A stretch of DNA of 64,000 bases from Persicaria tinctoria (Eukaryota > Streptophyta > Magnoliopsida > Caryophyllales > Polygonaceae). Location of the stretch: contig JBANSL010000020.1 of the NCBI GenBank assembly GCA_037127255.1, forward strand, positions 50,567,098 to 50,631,097, in the 5' to 3' direction. Each line of letters opens with the position of its first letter. The first letter of the stretch is position 1. Shown in pieces: positions 48,393 through 59,540 of the stretch. A model generated the notes under the pieces. It was given only the letters and a program-made list of their open reading frames with translations. It ran no database searches and had not been told where the DNA came from. Both the position numbers and the translations under genes were made by a program.

Positions 48393-48655
48393 TAGATACA
48401 CCGCAAATGGTAGTTAAGGATTTGCACGTCGTTATTAACGTGCATGCACGTCGTTTTTGACGTGCAAATGTGGTGGGTGGGATAAAAGTGCACGTTGGCC
48501 TACGCGTTGAAAGAAACATGCATACACGTTTTTTTTAAAAAAAAAATTATGCGCGTGCACGTAGGCACGCTTTGGGGTCTATCCACCTTGCACGGTAATT
48601 ACGACGTGCATGCATGTCGTAATTAACGTGCGGATTTGCGATGTATATATAATAT
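48393..48655. mobile_element. Fold-back MITE rich in acgtgcatgcacgt
   Basis: gatacaccgcaaat near 48395 pairs with the inverted atatacatcgcaaat near 48650. The arms contain cgtgcatgcacgtcg words in inverted order, giving a long imperfect hairpin. It interrupts the Athila-like interior. No TSD was identified. Confidence 0.6.
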
Positions 48656-49237
48656 ATCCGAAGCGAACAGAAATGGAAAAGATAAAACTTCTAATCCTAG
48701 GAAATAAGGAAACTAATCCTAAAAAGAAAAATCTAATCCTAAGATAGATAGAAAATAAATGAAAGAAAAAAATAAACTAACCTAAGATAGATAAAAATAA
48801 TCTAACCTAGCAATAGCATAGATAGAAAATAATCTAATCCTAGAACAAAATAAGAAGGAAACAATCTAATCCTATAAATATATAAATTAAACTAACCTAA
48901 AACGAAAAATAACCAAAAATAAGAAAGATAGAAACTTCCCTTCCAAGTTTACCAAAATTCGGATTCGTCAGGTGGACAGGGGGGCGGCGGGCGCCGTGTG
49001 ACTGGCGGCGGGCGTCGTGTCCAGAGAATGTAACTCCGTTATTCCAAATCAATCAAAACTCGATTCAACACCGGTTTCACTTACCGTAGCTTCCGAAATT
49101 CGGCGACACGATTGATCATACTTTATTGAATTGAAAACTAATTGCAAAATAGAAATAATATTACCTAACTACCTTAGGTTGCCTCCTAAGAAGCGCCTTT
49201 CTTTAACATCTTTGGCTCGATGTGATGCATTTCTTGA
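48656..49237. other. Athila-like interior between protease and ORF1
   Basis: The minus strand carries the phrase aagcgccttcttaggaggcaac-like sequence near 49170-49195, which in Athila elements follows integrase. Its position directly after the protease-end sequence shows that the RT-integrase segment is deleted. Simple tcctaagatagat repeats fill 48690-48930. Confidence 0.5.
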
Positions 49238-50056
49238 TCAAGTTACTCCACCAAGATCCCCAACACTTGTCCTTTTCAAGACAAGAGGTGGAACTTTAGG
49301 AACTTCTCCAACATATCCATCAATTGCATCGATTGATACCTTCTTGAAATGAGTTACTCCAGGAGGTTGTCCTACAATTGCAAAAACCTCAACATTGTTA
49401 GGATTCAATTTCTCATAGGGAATAACAATAGAATCATTTAAATTAGACACATTGTCATGTGACTTAAACAAATTCTCTAGTTTCCTTTAATGTCATCTTT
49501 CCATAATCCAATTTCATCTTTTTTAGAAGACTCACAATTCATAGATTCATTTTCAACAGAAGTATCTCACAAACCATTTGATTCATTCCTATAATTACTT
49601 TTATTAGAGTCAAGAACATCTACAGAATCATTGGCAGAAGAAACAGTAGGCTAAAAAAAGAAAACTCAATCTTTCTACCATCAAACTCCATAGTTGGTGA
49701 ATATTCAAAACAATCAATCTTAGTCTTATCCGTTCGATAGAATGGCCTTCCCAAGATAATTGGGGTTTCAATTGTACCTTGTGTCATGTCTAGAATGAAG
49801 AAATCAGCCGGAAATATCAAAGCATTTACCTTAGCCAAAACATCATCAACAAATCCTCTAGGCTTAATACTAGAACGGTCAACAAGTTGTATATTAACAC
49901 CAGTTTCAAACAATGAATTGAGACCCAAAACATGTACAAGTTATAAGACATAACATTAATTGAAGCACCTAGGTCTAACATAGCTGTGGTGAAGCTAGCA
50001 TTACCTATTGTACATGGGATAGTAAATATACCTGGATCTCCGCACTTTTCAAGCAA
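49238..50056 (-). pseudogene. Athila-like protease domain, frameshifted
   Basis: The minus-strand frame 50056-49826 has the retropepsin region with the motif LDLGASINVM, the Athila-type active-site form. A second frame (49928-49620) continues with IQLVDRSSIKPRGFVDDVLA and ILGRPF, the flap and C-terminal blocks. The two are in different registers, so a frameshift lies near 49920. A further open stretch to 49238 (PPGVTHFKKVSIDAIDG) is unassigned. No reverse transcriptase follows. Confidence 0.75.
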
Positions 50057-50105
50057 TCGTTTATGAAGTAAAGCAGAAACATTCTCACTTAAACTTACCT
50101 TTTTT

Positions 50106-51704
50106 TCACATCATTTTCTTGTGCTTCATCGTGCATAGTTCTTTCAAGAATTTCACATAGTGAGGCACAATTTTAATCAAATTAAAAAGTGGAATATTTA
50201 CCTCACAATGAGCAAAGGTGTCATAAAGAATTTGTTCGTCTTCCCTCTTACGATCAGATACTAAGGCATGAGGAAAGAGTGGTGCATGTCTTGAAACCTC
50301 AGAAGACCACTCTTTAGAAGAATTCTTCAGGGCTTGGACAATGTCAAAAGTCGGATCCGTCACTGGAAGAGGTGGCAGGCGCCGTGGTGAGGGGCGGCGG
50401 GCGCCGTCTATGCAATGTGTCTCCAATTTCGTCTCTTCCTCTTTATTTCCCAAATCAACTTCTTCCCTAGGCTTCTCTTCAACAATCCTAGTGGGCACAT
50501 TCACTTGTTTACCTCCTCTAAGGATCATGGTGCTAACATTCTCCTTCGAATTCACTACTACCTGTGATGGTAACTTCCCCGAATCTTTCGCTTTTAATTC
50601 ACCAATCTCCTTAGCCATCTGACTCAACAACTTTTCTTGAACACTCATCTTGTCCAATAACAACCTCAATGTCTCATCTTGATCTTCTTGTTGAGTGTTT
50701 CTAGGACGATTCTCAAAATGTCCTATTTGAAAAGGAAATTGTTGCTGCTGGCCTCTGCCGTTGAATCCACTTTGGTAGTTCGAATTGTAGCCCTGATTGT
50801 AATTGTTACTAAAGTTGAGGCGAGGTCCATAATCCATAACATTCACTTCAACAGTGTCCTCCTGAATCAAGGGACACTTATCATTCGAATGAATTGGATC
50901 TCCACAAACACCACAAGGTCTAGGCTGATGGGTTTGATTCATCTGCATAGCCATCTTGTTCATGATCTCCATAAGCCTATCGATATCATCCTTGTGTCCA
51001 TCCCTCGAATTATCCAACTTATGAACTCCTCTAACTCATTGGTGTCTCCCATATTGTTGCAATGCATTAGCCAACCCTTTAGAAATCTGCATTGCTTCCT
51101 GAGGTGTTTTATCCAAAATATCTCCTCCGCTAATAGCATTGATGAAAATCCTATCGGTGTTAAGCAAGCCTTCATAAAGATACAACACTAGATCATCCTC
51201 GGGCAGACCATGTTGAAGACAACTACCCTTTAGCTTCTTGAACCGCTCAACATACTCATAAAGACTCTCCGTATGTGATTTCTCAATATTGGACAACTCC
51301 TTCTTAAGTATGTTGAGGCGAGTCGTAGGAAAGTACTTTTGCAGGAAAGCTTTCTTCAATTGCACCCAAGTAGTAATGCTTTCTAGGGGTAGGTAGTAAA
51401 GCCAATCGCTTGCATAATCTTTCAAAGTAAAGGGGAACACTCTCAACATCAATTGGACATCGTTCAGGCCTTGGGGTCTAAGTCTATCATACACATTCAC
51501 AAAGGTAGCAAGGTGCTTGTTTGGTTCCTCCCCAGGCAATCCATGAAATTAAGGTAAAATATAAGACCAATTCGACTTATACTCAAATCTTGAACCCTTA
51601 GGGAGATCAGGAAGACTAATTGCATGTAGTTGAGCACTCAAATTAGGTTCCTTTAGGTTTCTCAGGGTCCTTCTTGGCGGATCGACAACACCGTCTTCTG
51701 ACAT
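50106..51704 (-). pseudogene. Athila-like gag with two in-frame stops
   Basis: Gag forms the retrotransposon particle. The frame starts at an ATG at 51704, is interrupted by a TAA near 51552 and a TGA at 51036-51038, and continues in the same register to 50106. It contains the gag core motif GEEPNKHLATF, then DYASDWLYYLP, LQKYFPTTRLNILKKELSNI, ESLYEYVERFKKLKGSC and LYEGLL. A CCHC-like knuckle (CGVCGDPIHSNDKC) follows in the second half, then a coiled-coil stretch. The protein is broken by the stops. Near 50370-50410 the GC-rich paired motif encodes an Arg/Pro-rich segment. Confidence 0.85.
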
Positions 51705-51880
51705 CTCCTTGTCTGTCTCAAACACAAGCTTTTCCTCATCAACCTAAGAGATCTTTCAACCTCGGGATCAAAAGACCAAGGCAATGAATTAGAAGATCTA
51801 GTTTGAACCAGACAAGGACACAAAAGACTCAACGTAAAGAGTAATTGAAAGAGATAAAGAAAAGAAAACTCATTTCTTCT

Positions 51881-51897
51881 CCTCGGCAACGACACCA
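51881..51897 (-). other. Primer-binding site of the Athila-like element
   Basis: Seven bases after the 5' LTR the minus strand reads tggtgtcgttgccgagg, close to the tggcgccgttgccgggg site seen at 63040 in another gypsy element. It is the usual PBS type of Athila/Tat elements. Confidence 0.7.
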
Positions 51898-51904
51898 AGA
51901 AACT

Positions 51905-52705
51905 TGATGCGGGACGAACGTTGTTGACACTTTCGTCCTTCCCCAAGTTAGTAATAATATCCAAACTTAAACACAAACCAATAGATTAGGCAAATCAATC
52001 ACTTAATAAACCAAATAACTACTAGTATAGCGATGAAGTCCGGTGACGAACCCACAGGGAGAAGCAATTTCCTATTCAATAACTCTAAGCAAAGACTCTT
52101 ATAGCAAAGCAATGATTCGTAACAAGTAACAAAGATGTAAAAGAAACCAAATTTATGACCGCAAATAGATTGATATAAAAGTAGAAATAACATTTTACCT
52201 GCAATTCTATGACAATGGTTGGAATTCATGATCTTCAGATTGATCTATTAATTATTCATATTCCTAGGTCTACTTGACTAAAGTTGATAGATCAACAGAG
52301 ATTCGCTCATCTTATTGAATATCACTAAAGAATAGCATTAAGGACTCAAGTAATCAAGACCAATTGGCACATTGACTCAACTCAATTAAGACTAATAGAC
52401 GCATACCGAACTCAACCCTAATCGAATCTACACAACATAGATCAATTGAAACCATCCACTACAAAGACAAAGAGACATCACTATCATCAATACCTTTGTT
52501 TGATATCGATAAAACAACAACGATTTCATAGCTAAGATGCAATTCCTAACATGCTGATCAAGCATAGAAAGGAACACAAATATAATAATTAAGCACAAGA
52601 TAATAACTAAGAACATGAATAATCAAATAGAATTAAATCATCACAATCCAAACAACCATGTCTTCGAATAACATGCGAAACTACGAGTTTAGCAACTCAT
52701 AGGCC

Positions 52706-52803
<98 letters not shown>

Positions 52804-53287
52804 CTCTCTAAATGTGTTCATCGTCTCACAATGATCAACCACACAATGAATAGAACTGAAAAACAACTAATAAAGACTCCTAAAAGTCGGCAAAACCCTA
52901 GTAGGAAATAGAATAAACTAATAGGAAATAATGGCTTTGGATCCAAAATCGCATATTCGCAAAACAGGCCCACAGCGGGCGCCGCCTTTGCACGGCGTCT
53001 GCCTATGCAGTGTCCGACGTTCCTCAATTGTCTTCAATAAATTCCATTGTCGTGCTTCCTTGCTCCTCTCTAGCTCCTCCATATCCTCCAAAACATGCTT
53101 CTTAAGCTCTTTGCAAAGTCCATCTAAGGTCGGAATGTAATTTTGCAGAATAAACACTAAAAACGCGTAGATTTCGAACTCGAATACTTCACAAGCAATA
53201 TACGAAACTAGACTCAAAACATAGCAAAACCACCACCTAATTACAATAAGAAATACCTATAATGCATATGTGAAATATGCATTATCA
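51905..53287 (-). repeat. 5' LTR of the Athila-like element
   Basis: This 1383-bp LTR is colinear with the copy at 20613-21939. About 55 bp of the 56-bp length difference comes from the longer CT tract (52709-52808). Confidence 0.9.
52709..52808. repeat. Expanded CT microsatellite in the 5' LTR
   Basis: About 100 bp of (TC)n, ending in ctttctttctctct. The allelic tract in the other LTR is about 45 bp. Confidence 0.95.
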
Positions 53288-53490
53288 GGTGAATAGCTAT
53301 TGAAAATTCAATTTCAAAAGCTAATTAAACTAAAATCTTATATTTAGCTTATTTAAAAATATAGAACATTAAAACCAAAAGTTTCGAAAACTTACATGCA
53401 TTACCAAACAATGCCTAAGCTGAGTAGTCATTTGAAAAAGAAAGAATTGATGGATTAATCACATAAACAGAGTAAACCCTTTGTGAGGAA

Positions 53491-54285
53491 ATGAGCTCTG
53501 AAAGCAAACCCTCGGATGAGATCAAAACGGAACTGGTGCCGGAACCTTCCCCCTCTCCCCCGGAGGATCGGGGACTAGAAAAACAGAACGTCAACCACCA
53601 GCCCATCCCCACTCCAATGAGGGCTCCCTTCTGGCGCGATAAGGTGGTGATGGGTGGGGTTGGTATGCAGAAAACATCCTTACGAGAAGGCTTCCTGGAG
53701 AAGAAAATTGAAGTATCCTTTCCACTAGGCTTGGGGGGGAGGGGAATCCGATGATTACCATCGATCCTTCGGTCCTCGATGCCCTTGTCGGCGCTTGAGA
53801 GAACTCTCTAGTTCTCAGGATGCTGGGTCCCAAAAGTCCCCTTCATGTGATGGACGAAGGATTGCGGGAGGGTTCAAATTATAGATCTTCCCTTTGGGAA
53901 TTTCTTGGTGCGCCCTCAGAAGAAAAAAGATGGGCTGAAGATCCTCACTGGTGGTCAGTGGTCGATTTTCAGAAAGTTTTTTATCATAAAGGTATGGTCT
54001 CCGGATTCCAGGCTATCGAAAATCATTAAAATTGCCCCTACTTGGTTAAGAATCGTTGATCTCTCGATGATCCTCTACCAAGAGGATATGCTTCTGAGAA
54101 TTGCTGAAGGGCTGGGAAAGCCGATTAAGTTCGTCCATCGTACTATCTATACGAACAGAGGGAACTTTGCACGGGTTTGTGTTAAGGTGAACTTGGAAGA
54201 ACCCCTGAAGGGCTCGATCACCATCAATGGTGAGAATTTCCGCTTAGAGTACGAAGGGATAATGTTGTATGAGGAATTGGAGTTC
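53491..54285 (+). pseudogene. LINE ORF1 (DUF4283-type) relic
   Basis: ORF1 of plant L1-type LINEs is a nucleic-acid-binding protein. An opening frame from 53491 (MSSESKPSDEIK) stops at 53754. In the same register, 53905-54294 encodes the DUF4283 region: LTGGQWSIFRKFF, TWLRIVDLSMILYQEDMLLR, IAEGLGKPIKF, RGNFARVCVKVNLEEPLKGS and LEYEGI. The intermediate part switches frames. The zinc-knuckle region that should follow LEYEGI is absent because a gypsy LTR fragment begins there. No ORF2 is present. Confidence 0.8.
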
Positions 54286-54287
54286 AA

Positions 54288-56028
54288 AATATAAGAATAT
54301 AAATCAAACCAGATTCGTGCCCACGCAAATAATTACAAGACTTCCTCTCGATGTAGCAAAAGGAAGTCAGGTTCGATTCTCGAGGAAGCTGGTCAGCGGA
54401 TCCTAGGTAGTGGATGTCTCACGTCGGATTTTGACTTAGGGAATCTACTCGATATCGACCAGGTAGCTCGATATCGACCAAATCCAGTCGATTTCTGGTG
54501 TCTGTGCAGAAAGCAATCAATATTGACCTAACTCACTCAATATCGGCATGTATGCTCAATATCGACCAAGTTGCTCGAAATCGACCTGTACCTGCAGAAA
54601 CACAAACGAGCAGCGATCTTTTTGGATCGAGTATTAGAAGTCGATATTGAGCAGTGTTAGTCGAAATAGAGGAGGTAACAGAAAATGAAAAAAAAGCCAA
54701 AGTTCGCAGATCTCGAAATAAATAATGTAAAAGAAAACTTCCAAGATCGGGGTTTGCAACAACGATAACCAAACATGCATAAGACAAGATAAAGAGAAAT
54801 AATCATGCAATCACATCAAATGATCAAGCTTTTGCCTTTTCCAACAATTAGACAATAGGGTTGGGTAAAAATTGCATCGGACCGAAACATCGGACCGGGA
54901 CCAGACCGGAAATTACGGTCTTTAGATCGGACCTGAATATTACGGTCTGGTCCACGAAAATTTAAATTTTGGGTTCCGGTCCAAACCCGGGACCAGACCA
55001 AAATTTCCGGGTCGGGCCGGAATTGGACCGGGTTTTTGTGGATTAAAAAAAAAAGGCGTGCCTAATAAATAACTCCTCCCAACTCCCAAACACGCTTTTT
55101 CTGTTCACTCTTCACCCGTCCACTTTCGTCTCTCTCTCAAAGGCTCGATGAATCGGTCTCTCTATTTGCAGCTTCACACCTCCGCTCGGCCCTCCTCCCT
55201 CATGCTCACCAATCGTCCCCTGCCACCGCCGGCGGTCCCGTGCTCGCCGCCAGTCTCACCCCTCTCTCACGCCCAGTCATCGCTGCCCATCGACAGTTCG
55301 TCACCGCCCTCACCTTTCGCCGCCCGTCGCTAGTAGGCATCCGCTTCTCTCTCACCTCTCTTTTTAGATTTGTATGTATATTTTCATATTCAACTCAATT
55401 ATAGATCTAGATCTAGGGTTTGAGAAAAAAATTCAATTTGTACTTTAATTTTTATATCTAGGTTTCGATTTTAGGGAATTTCAAAATTCAAATTGTATTT
55501 TTTATTTTGTGGATTTGATATCATGTATCAGGCCATGGTTAATGGATGAATGCAGGCCATATATTTTGATTTTTCACTTTTACAGACTTGAATTAGGGTT
55601 GTGCCGCTGTACATTTTTTTTGTCATTCAAGTGCAAACCAGAGGCTACAAGAAATTCCGGTTCTAATGGTCCAAACGGTCCGCGGACCGGAAAACCCGGG
55701 ACCATATATCCCAGTCCTGGTCCCATCCGCAGTCCAAGTTCCTAGAAATTTTGGGCCGTTGGTCTTGGACCGGACCGGAATTTCCGGTTCAGTCCGATCT
55801 GATCCAGACCGGAAGCCCAACCCTATTAGACAACTCTCTCAAGAAACCCCAATTGTATCTACCAATTATATGTTTGTAATCCAAGTTGATAACCCGAATC
55901 TCTATTAAATAGGTAATAAACATATAAAAGGCAGTGGATGATCAAAACACAATAAAAGTCGAATCTTTACCTCAAGCACGCATGGCTATCGCTGGGCTCA
56001 CCCCAACCCTAGAAGTAGGTGGACCACT
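54288..56028 (-). mobile_element. Truncated gypsy LTR, minus strand, same family as the LTR at 60.9-63.0 kb
   Basis: The sequence reads in reverse the end part of the LTR at 60923-63036: for example tgtagcaaaaggaagtcagg and cagcggatcctaggtagtgg match inverted 62880-62945, and tagaagtaggtgg matches inverted 62245. The last ~50 bp of the LTR and its first ~1.3 kb are missing. It is split by a hAT-type element and cut on the right by the copia LTR. The TCGATATCGA motif field lies at 54440-54690. Confidence 0.8.
54856..55825. mobile_element. hAT-type non-autonomous element in the gypsy LTR
   Basis: The ends tagggttgggtaaaaa and, inverted, tagggttgggcttccgg form short TIRs, and a perfect 8-bp TSD, ttagacaa, flanks them (54848-54855 and 55826-55833). 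Both ends are rich in ccggaccgga-type repeats. The interior has a CT-rich leader-like part and an open frame at 55148-55333, probably captured gene sequence, but no transposase. Confidence 0.88.
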
Positions 56029-57030
56029 TGAAGGTTCGATAATATAAAACAAGGTAATATAGAAATACTCTAGAAGGGGGGTTGAATAGAGTATGCCCGT
56101 TTTTTGCAGAAAGTCTCAAGACTTTTGGAGCTCGTATAAAACCCTTTGAGATTAAACCTAAATCACAAAGTTAGACAATCGAACCAAGTCCGGAAATAAG
56201 GTAAAGCAATAGATAAAGGACACGAGTAATTGTTTACGAGGTTCGGCACAAACTTGGCCTACGTCCCCACCTAGGATTCTTCCACAACCCTAGGATTCAA
56301 AAAGCTTTATTGTTTCGCAAAGCTTAGGATCCTAATAGCTCAGCGAGAAGCCTCTCTCCTATACAATTGCAATCTAGTCAACTCACGTTCCCTTGGAGTC
56401 CTAGACCAATCTAGAAGAGCCACACCTCTCTCAGCTATCTAGTACAATCCTCTTACTCTCATAAATCAATAGCCTAGTGCTTACTTCCCGAGTTACAAAC
56501 TCTCGAGTAACACTATAAATGAATATATCCTATAAGCTCACAGAGTAACTCTCAAAGGCTTTGAAATGAAATAACAAACTCTTGAGCGCTAGCAGAGAGT
56601 ACACTTGGAAGACAGATCTCGCTTGAATGAATGAAAGCTTGTGTTCAACCAGTGTGTTCTGTCTTCTTCTTCCTTTCCTTTATAGAGAAGCAACATGGCG
56701 CCTAAGGATCTTCAACAACGGCTAGTTCGGATCATGGTGCGCCCAAGGATCTTCTATTTTTGGACACTTCGAAGACATGATCTCTCCAATTTGGATCTCC
56801 TCATTATGTACCATAAGGAAAGAAATAATTCGAATAATACTTCCTGAAAGATTAGTTAGGCATATAATATAATGGAAGTATATAATATTAAATAATATTC
56901 GGACATAATAATATATAGAACAGGTTTTGTATTTCATCAATACTGTTAAAACTCCAAGACCTTTGACACAGACAAACTGTCAAGGCCTTTGAAACTTTAT
57001 TCCGATTTTCATCAAGGGAGGGAGTTATCA
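56029..57030 (-). repeat. 3' LTR of a SIRE-like Ty1/copia element
   Basis: On the minus strand the LTR starts TGATAACTCCCTCCC, directly after an aagggggagat polypurine tract at 57031-57041, and ends near 56029 in TTCA. It contains the tctagaaggggggttgaatag phrase and the ttgtttacgaggttcggc phrase that recur in SIRE-type LTRs. Confidence 0.7.
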
Positions 57031-57041
57031 ATCTCCCCCTT

Positions 57042-57358
57042 GATGAAAGACAAAACCTGTGCATCCCTGCAACTTAGTCAAGCATAAATAATATAAGTGA
57101 AATCGGACTAAGTGCATGGGTTAGACAAATGTTGGATCAAATTTTTAAAGCATGAAAAAGCCATCCAACCGAAAACCAAAAATAAAAAACCAAGGTCTTC
57201 CAAGACCTTCAAGCAGAAAGGTTTTCAAGTCTAAACAACCACAGATCATCTCCCCCTTTTTGTCTTTCAACAAAGGGAGGAGGTAAAACAGTCACCAAAA
57301 GTTTTGAAATTGTTTCAAAAAACCAGCAATGTATTAGATTTCGGGGATGGGATAGGGT
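57042..57358. other. Copia 3' region, non-coding
   Basis: Sequence between the polypurine tract and the end of the env-like frame. A second ctccccctttttgtctttcaa phrase at about 57250 resembles the polypurine tract and may be a duplicate. Confidence 0.5.
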
Positions 57359-59068
57359 TTAAGCTTCGTCATCCGGAGCATCATCAGTGAGCTTCGTCCA
57401 CAGACCTTGCAGCATCTTGGTTATCCCGCTCATCTCCGTCATAACCTCCTTGTGCAGCTCCTTGATATCCAGGCGAACTTCCTCCAAGCCCAACTTCAGG
57501 TTGTCCATGCGTTCATCAACGACTGAAGCAGTGGGAAGAGTTTTTGAAGGAGTGGCAAGACTCAAGGTCCCTTGGGGAGACCGAGTGATGCCAATCTTTT
57601 CAAGGCTCTTGGAGTCAAACTTACCCATATGACGCTGTTGTTCTTCATTTTTGAAATCAATTCCAGAAGCTTTGAAGAGAGGGGTCAAAAGGGTAGCAAA
57701 GGGGAGGGGGGTTCCTTTCCTGGCTTTTCTTGTGTGAGTCATGGATCCTAAAATGGTGTTGGCCAGATCAAGATCAAGGCCATTGAGGATACGGTAAAGG
57801 AGGACCATGGCATTGTCAGTAAGGAGCGAGCCAGAGTTAAGACGGGGTAAGAGGCATCGAACAATGATGTTAAATATGATTTTTGCCTCAAGGGTAAGGG
57901 ATGAGTGGGTGAGTTGCTTTGAGGTGTTGTTAGATGCTTCGAGTATGAGTTATTTGGCTCGGGCAAGGATGATGCAGTTTTCTTTTGAGGGGTGTATTTC
58001 AGAGGGTGGACATGGGCTAGGTAGGCCAAGAAAATCTGCAAAGTCATTGGAGTTGAAAGAGATTCTAACCCCTTTGACAACATATTCCAAAGACTAACCA
58101 TTGGCGTCGTGTTTGGCTTTTAGGTTTATGTAGAACAGGCGGGTAAGCTGGGGATAGTAAACGGTTTCAAGATTGAGAAGGGTCCAGGCTGGGGATTTTT
58201 TTAGAAGATCAATGCAGGGTAGCTTCAAAGCTTCGAAGAACTCAATATCCAAAAAATCAGAACAGCAAATCCTACGAGTTCGAAACTCATCTACCCACTT
58301 ACCTGCAGTCTCAACATTTTCAAACCAAGAGGAGGGCAGGGATTGGTTTACCTGGATGTAGGCAGGTGGATCGGCGTTCTTCCAGCGAGCAATCGTTGGA
58401 GCAGCTCTCTTGACAGGCGCCTCAAGACCTCTTAGGGTGCCCTTCCTAGTACGCTTGGGAGATGGAGGCTTGACTGCAATTGGGGCTTTGTGCTTCTTTT
58501 GAGACGGGAGAGGAGGAGAAGGAGAGGGAGATTCTTCCTCCTCTTCCTCAGACCCCGAGTCCTCACCGGACCCCGCTTCATCTCCTTCAGCTTCCTCGTC
58601 TTCTCCAGATCCGTCTTGCTCTTCGTCTTCTTCCTCAGGCTCCTCTTCAGATGGAACCTCCTCAGCTTCGGCTTTCTTCAGAATCCTCTCAGCCTCTTCC
58701 TCGGCAAGTTTCCTTGCAAGCTCGGCCTCCTCCTCGGCCTTTTTCTTCAAGGCTTCCTCTTCGGCTTCCTTGGCAGCATCTCTTTCCAGGATGGCGTCGA
58801 GATCATCTTCCTCCTCTTTCTCGTCCACCTCCTCAGCAAAGATCTTCTTTTTCCCTTTTTGTTTCGCACTGAGGGGCTTCTTAGCAGAGCGCTTTTGAGA
58901 GCCCTTGGTAACAGTGACCGTGCTCTCAGCGATGGTGCTCTGGACAACAGTTGGGAAAATGGCTTGAGGAGTGGGTTCAGGTGTGGGAGAGGTGGCAGTG
59001 ACCTGACGTCCCTTGGGGGTGGCGCCAAGTCTTTTAGGTGTGGAAGCTTTTTTTGATTTGGGTGCCAT
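57359..59068 (-). pseudogene. SIRE-type env-like/additional ORF with two in-frame stops
   Basis: SIRE/Maximus copia elements carry an extra frame after pol. This frame starts MAPKSKKASTPKRLG at 59068 and runs in one register to 57359, about 570 codons. It is interrupted by a TAG at 58094-58096 and a TAA near 57950. The N-terminal third is Lys/Ala/Glu-rich with a long acidic coiled-coil stretch (EEEEEESPSPSP region). The middle holds the plant transposon protein-like block (FLDIEFFEALKLP, VYYPQLTRLFYINL). The C-terminus is helical with a LDIKELHKEVMTEM coiled coil. No signal peptide or membrane segment is seen, so an envelope role is doubtful. Confidence 0.75.
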
Positions 59069-59540
59069 GGAGGAAATCGGCTAGGGTTTTCTTAGAACAG
59101 GTTGAGAGGTTGAAGAAGGAGAAGTTGAAAGGGTTTGGATAAGTTTTGAGTTTGTGATTTAATCGGATACAGAATTTGGTTTAAGTAGAGAGAGATGATG
59201 GAGTGATGGGGTGGGTTTAGAGTTCCAAGGGGAGTAATCATAACATTGCTAATTTTGAAAATTTCCAATTCAAAATTCAAATCATTTTCTTAACCAAAAA
59301 TAAGAGGGAAAGAATATCCGAAATTATTTTGCTCCAAAAATATTTAACGGTTAAAAATTAACATAAATAGAAGATTTTAAAATCCGATAAAAATATACTT
59401 GATTAAATATCTAAAAAGATATTAACCAAATATATGTGATCCGATATATGTGATCTACCATTTAGTTCACAAACCTTGACATAATTCTCAAGGGTCTTGA
59501 CACTAAGTAGAATTTATTTTTCGTAAAGGGAATGCTCCCC
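59069..59540. other. Copia spacer between pol and env-like frame
   Basis: AT-rich, non-coding. This is the usual place for a promoter or splice signal of the extra ORF, but none can be assigned. Confidence 0.4.

Larger units (their letters stand above)
20613..53287 (-). mobile_element. Athila-like Ty3/gypsy LTR retrotransposon, non-autonomous, heavily nested
   Basis: Two LTRs with TG...CA ends (20613-21939 and 51905-53287) bound the element, and the 5-bp TSD ggtga is perfect on both sides (20608-20612 and 53288-53292). Transcription runs on the minus strand. Order in that direction: 5' LTR, primer-binding site, gag, protease, an ATHILA ORF1-type remnant, non-coding 3' region, polypurine tract, 3' LTR. 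Reverse transcriptase, RNase H and integrase are absent; the protease is followed directly by post-pol sequence. Without nested insertions the element is roughly 8.9 kb. A gag-containing element without pol matches the TR-GAG type of non-autonomous element. The nested CACTA, mariner and LARD explain its 32.7-kb span. Confidence 0.88.
20431..53415. mobile_element. Tourist/Harbinger-like MITE split by the retrotransposon stack
   Basis: ggtatgtttggtaatgcgtg at 20431 pairs with the inverted end ggcattgtttggtaatgcat at 53415, flanked by tag and taa (a near-match to the TWA TSD). Only 20431-20612 and 53293-53415, about 305 bp together, belong to it. The 5-bp TSD of the inserted LTR element (ggtga) marks the cut, so the outer element predates everything between. 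Confidence 0.7.

Noticed and set aside
52681..52866. Open frame encoding a long Arg-Glu repeat
   Set aside because: It is a translation of the CT microsatellite in the LTR.
58480..59056. Plus-strand frames of 130 and 188 residues
   Set aside because: They are antisense shadows of the acidic coiled-coil part of the env-like copia frame.
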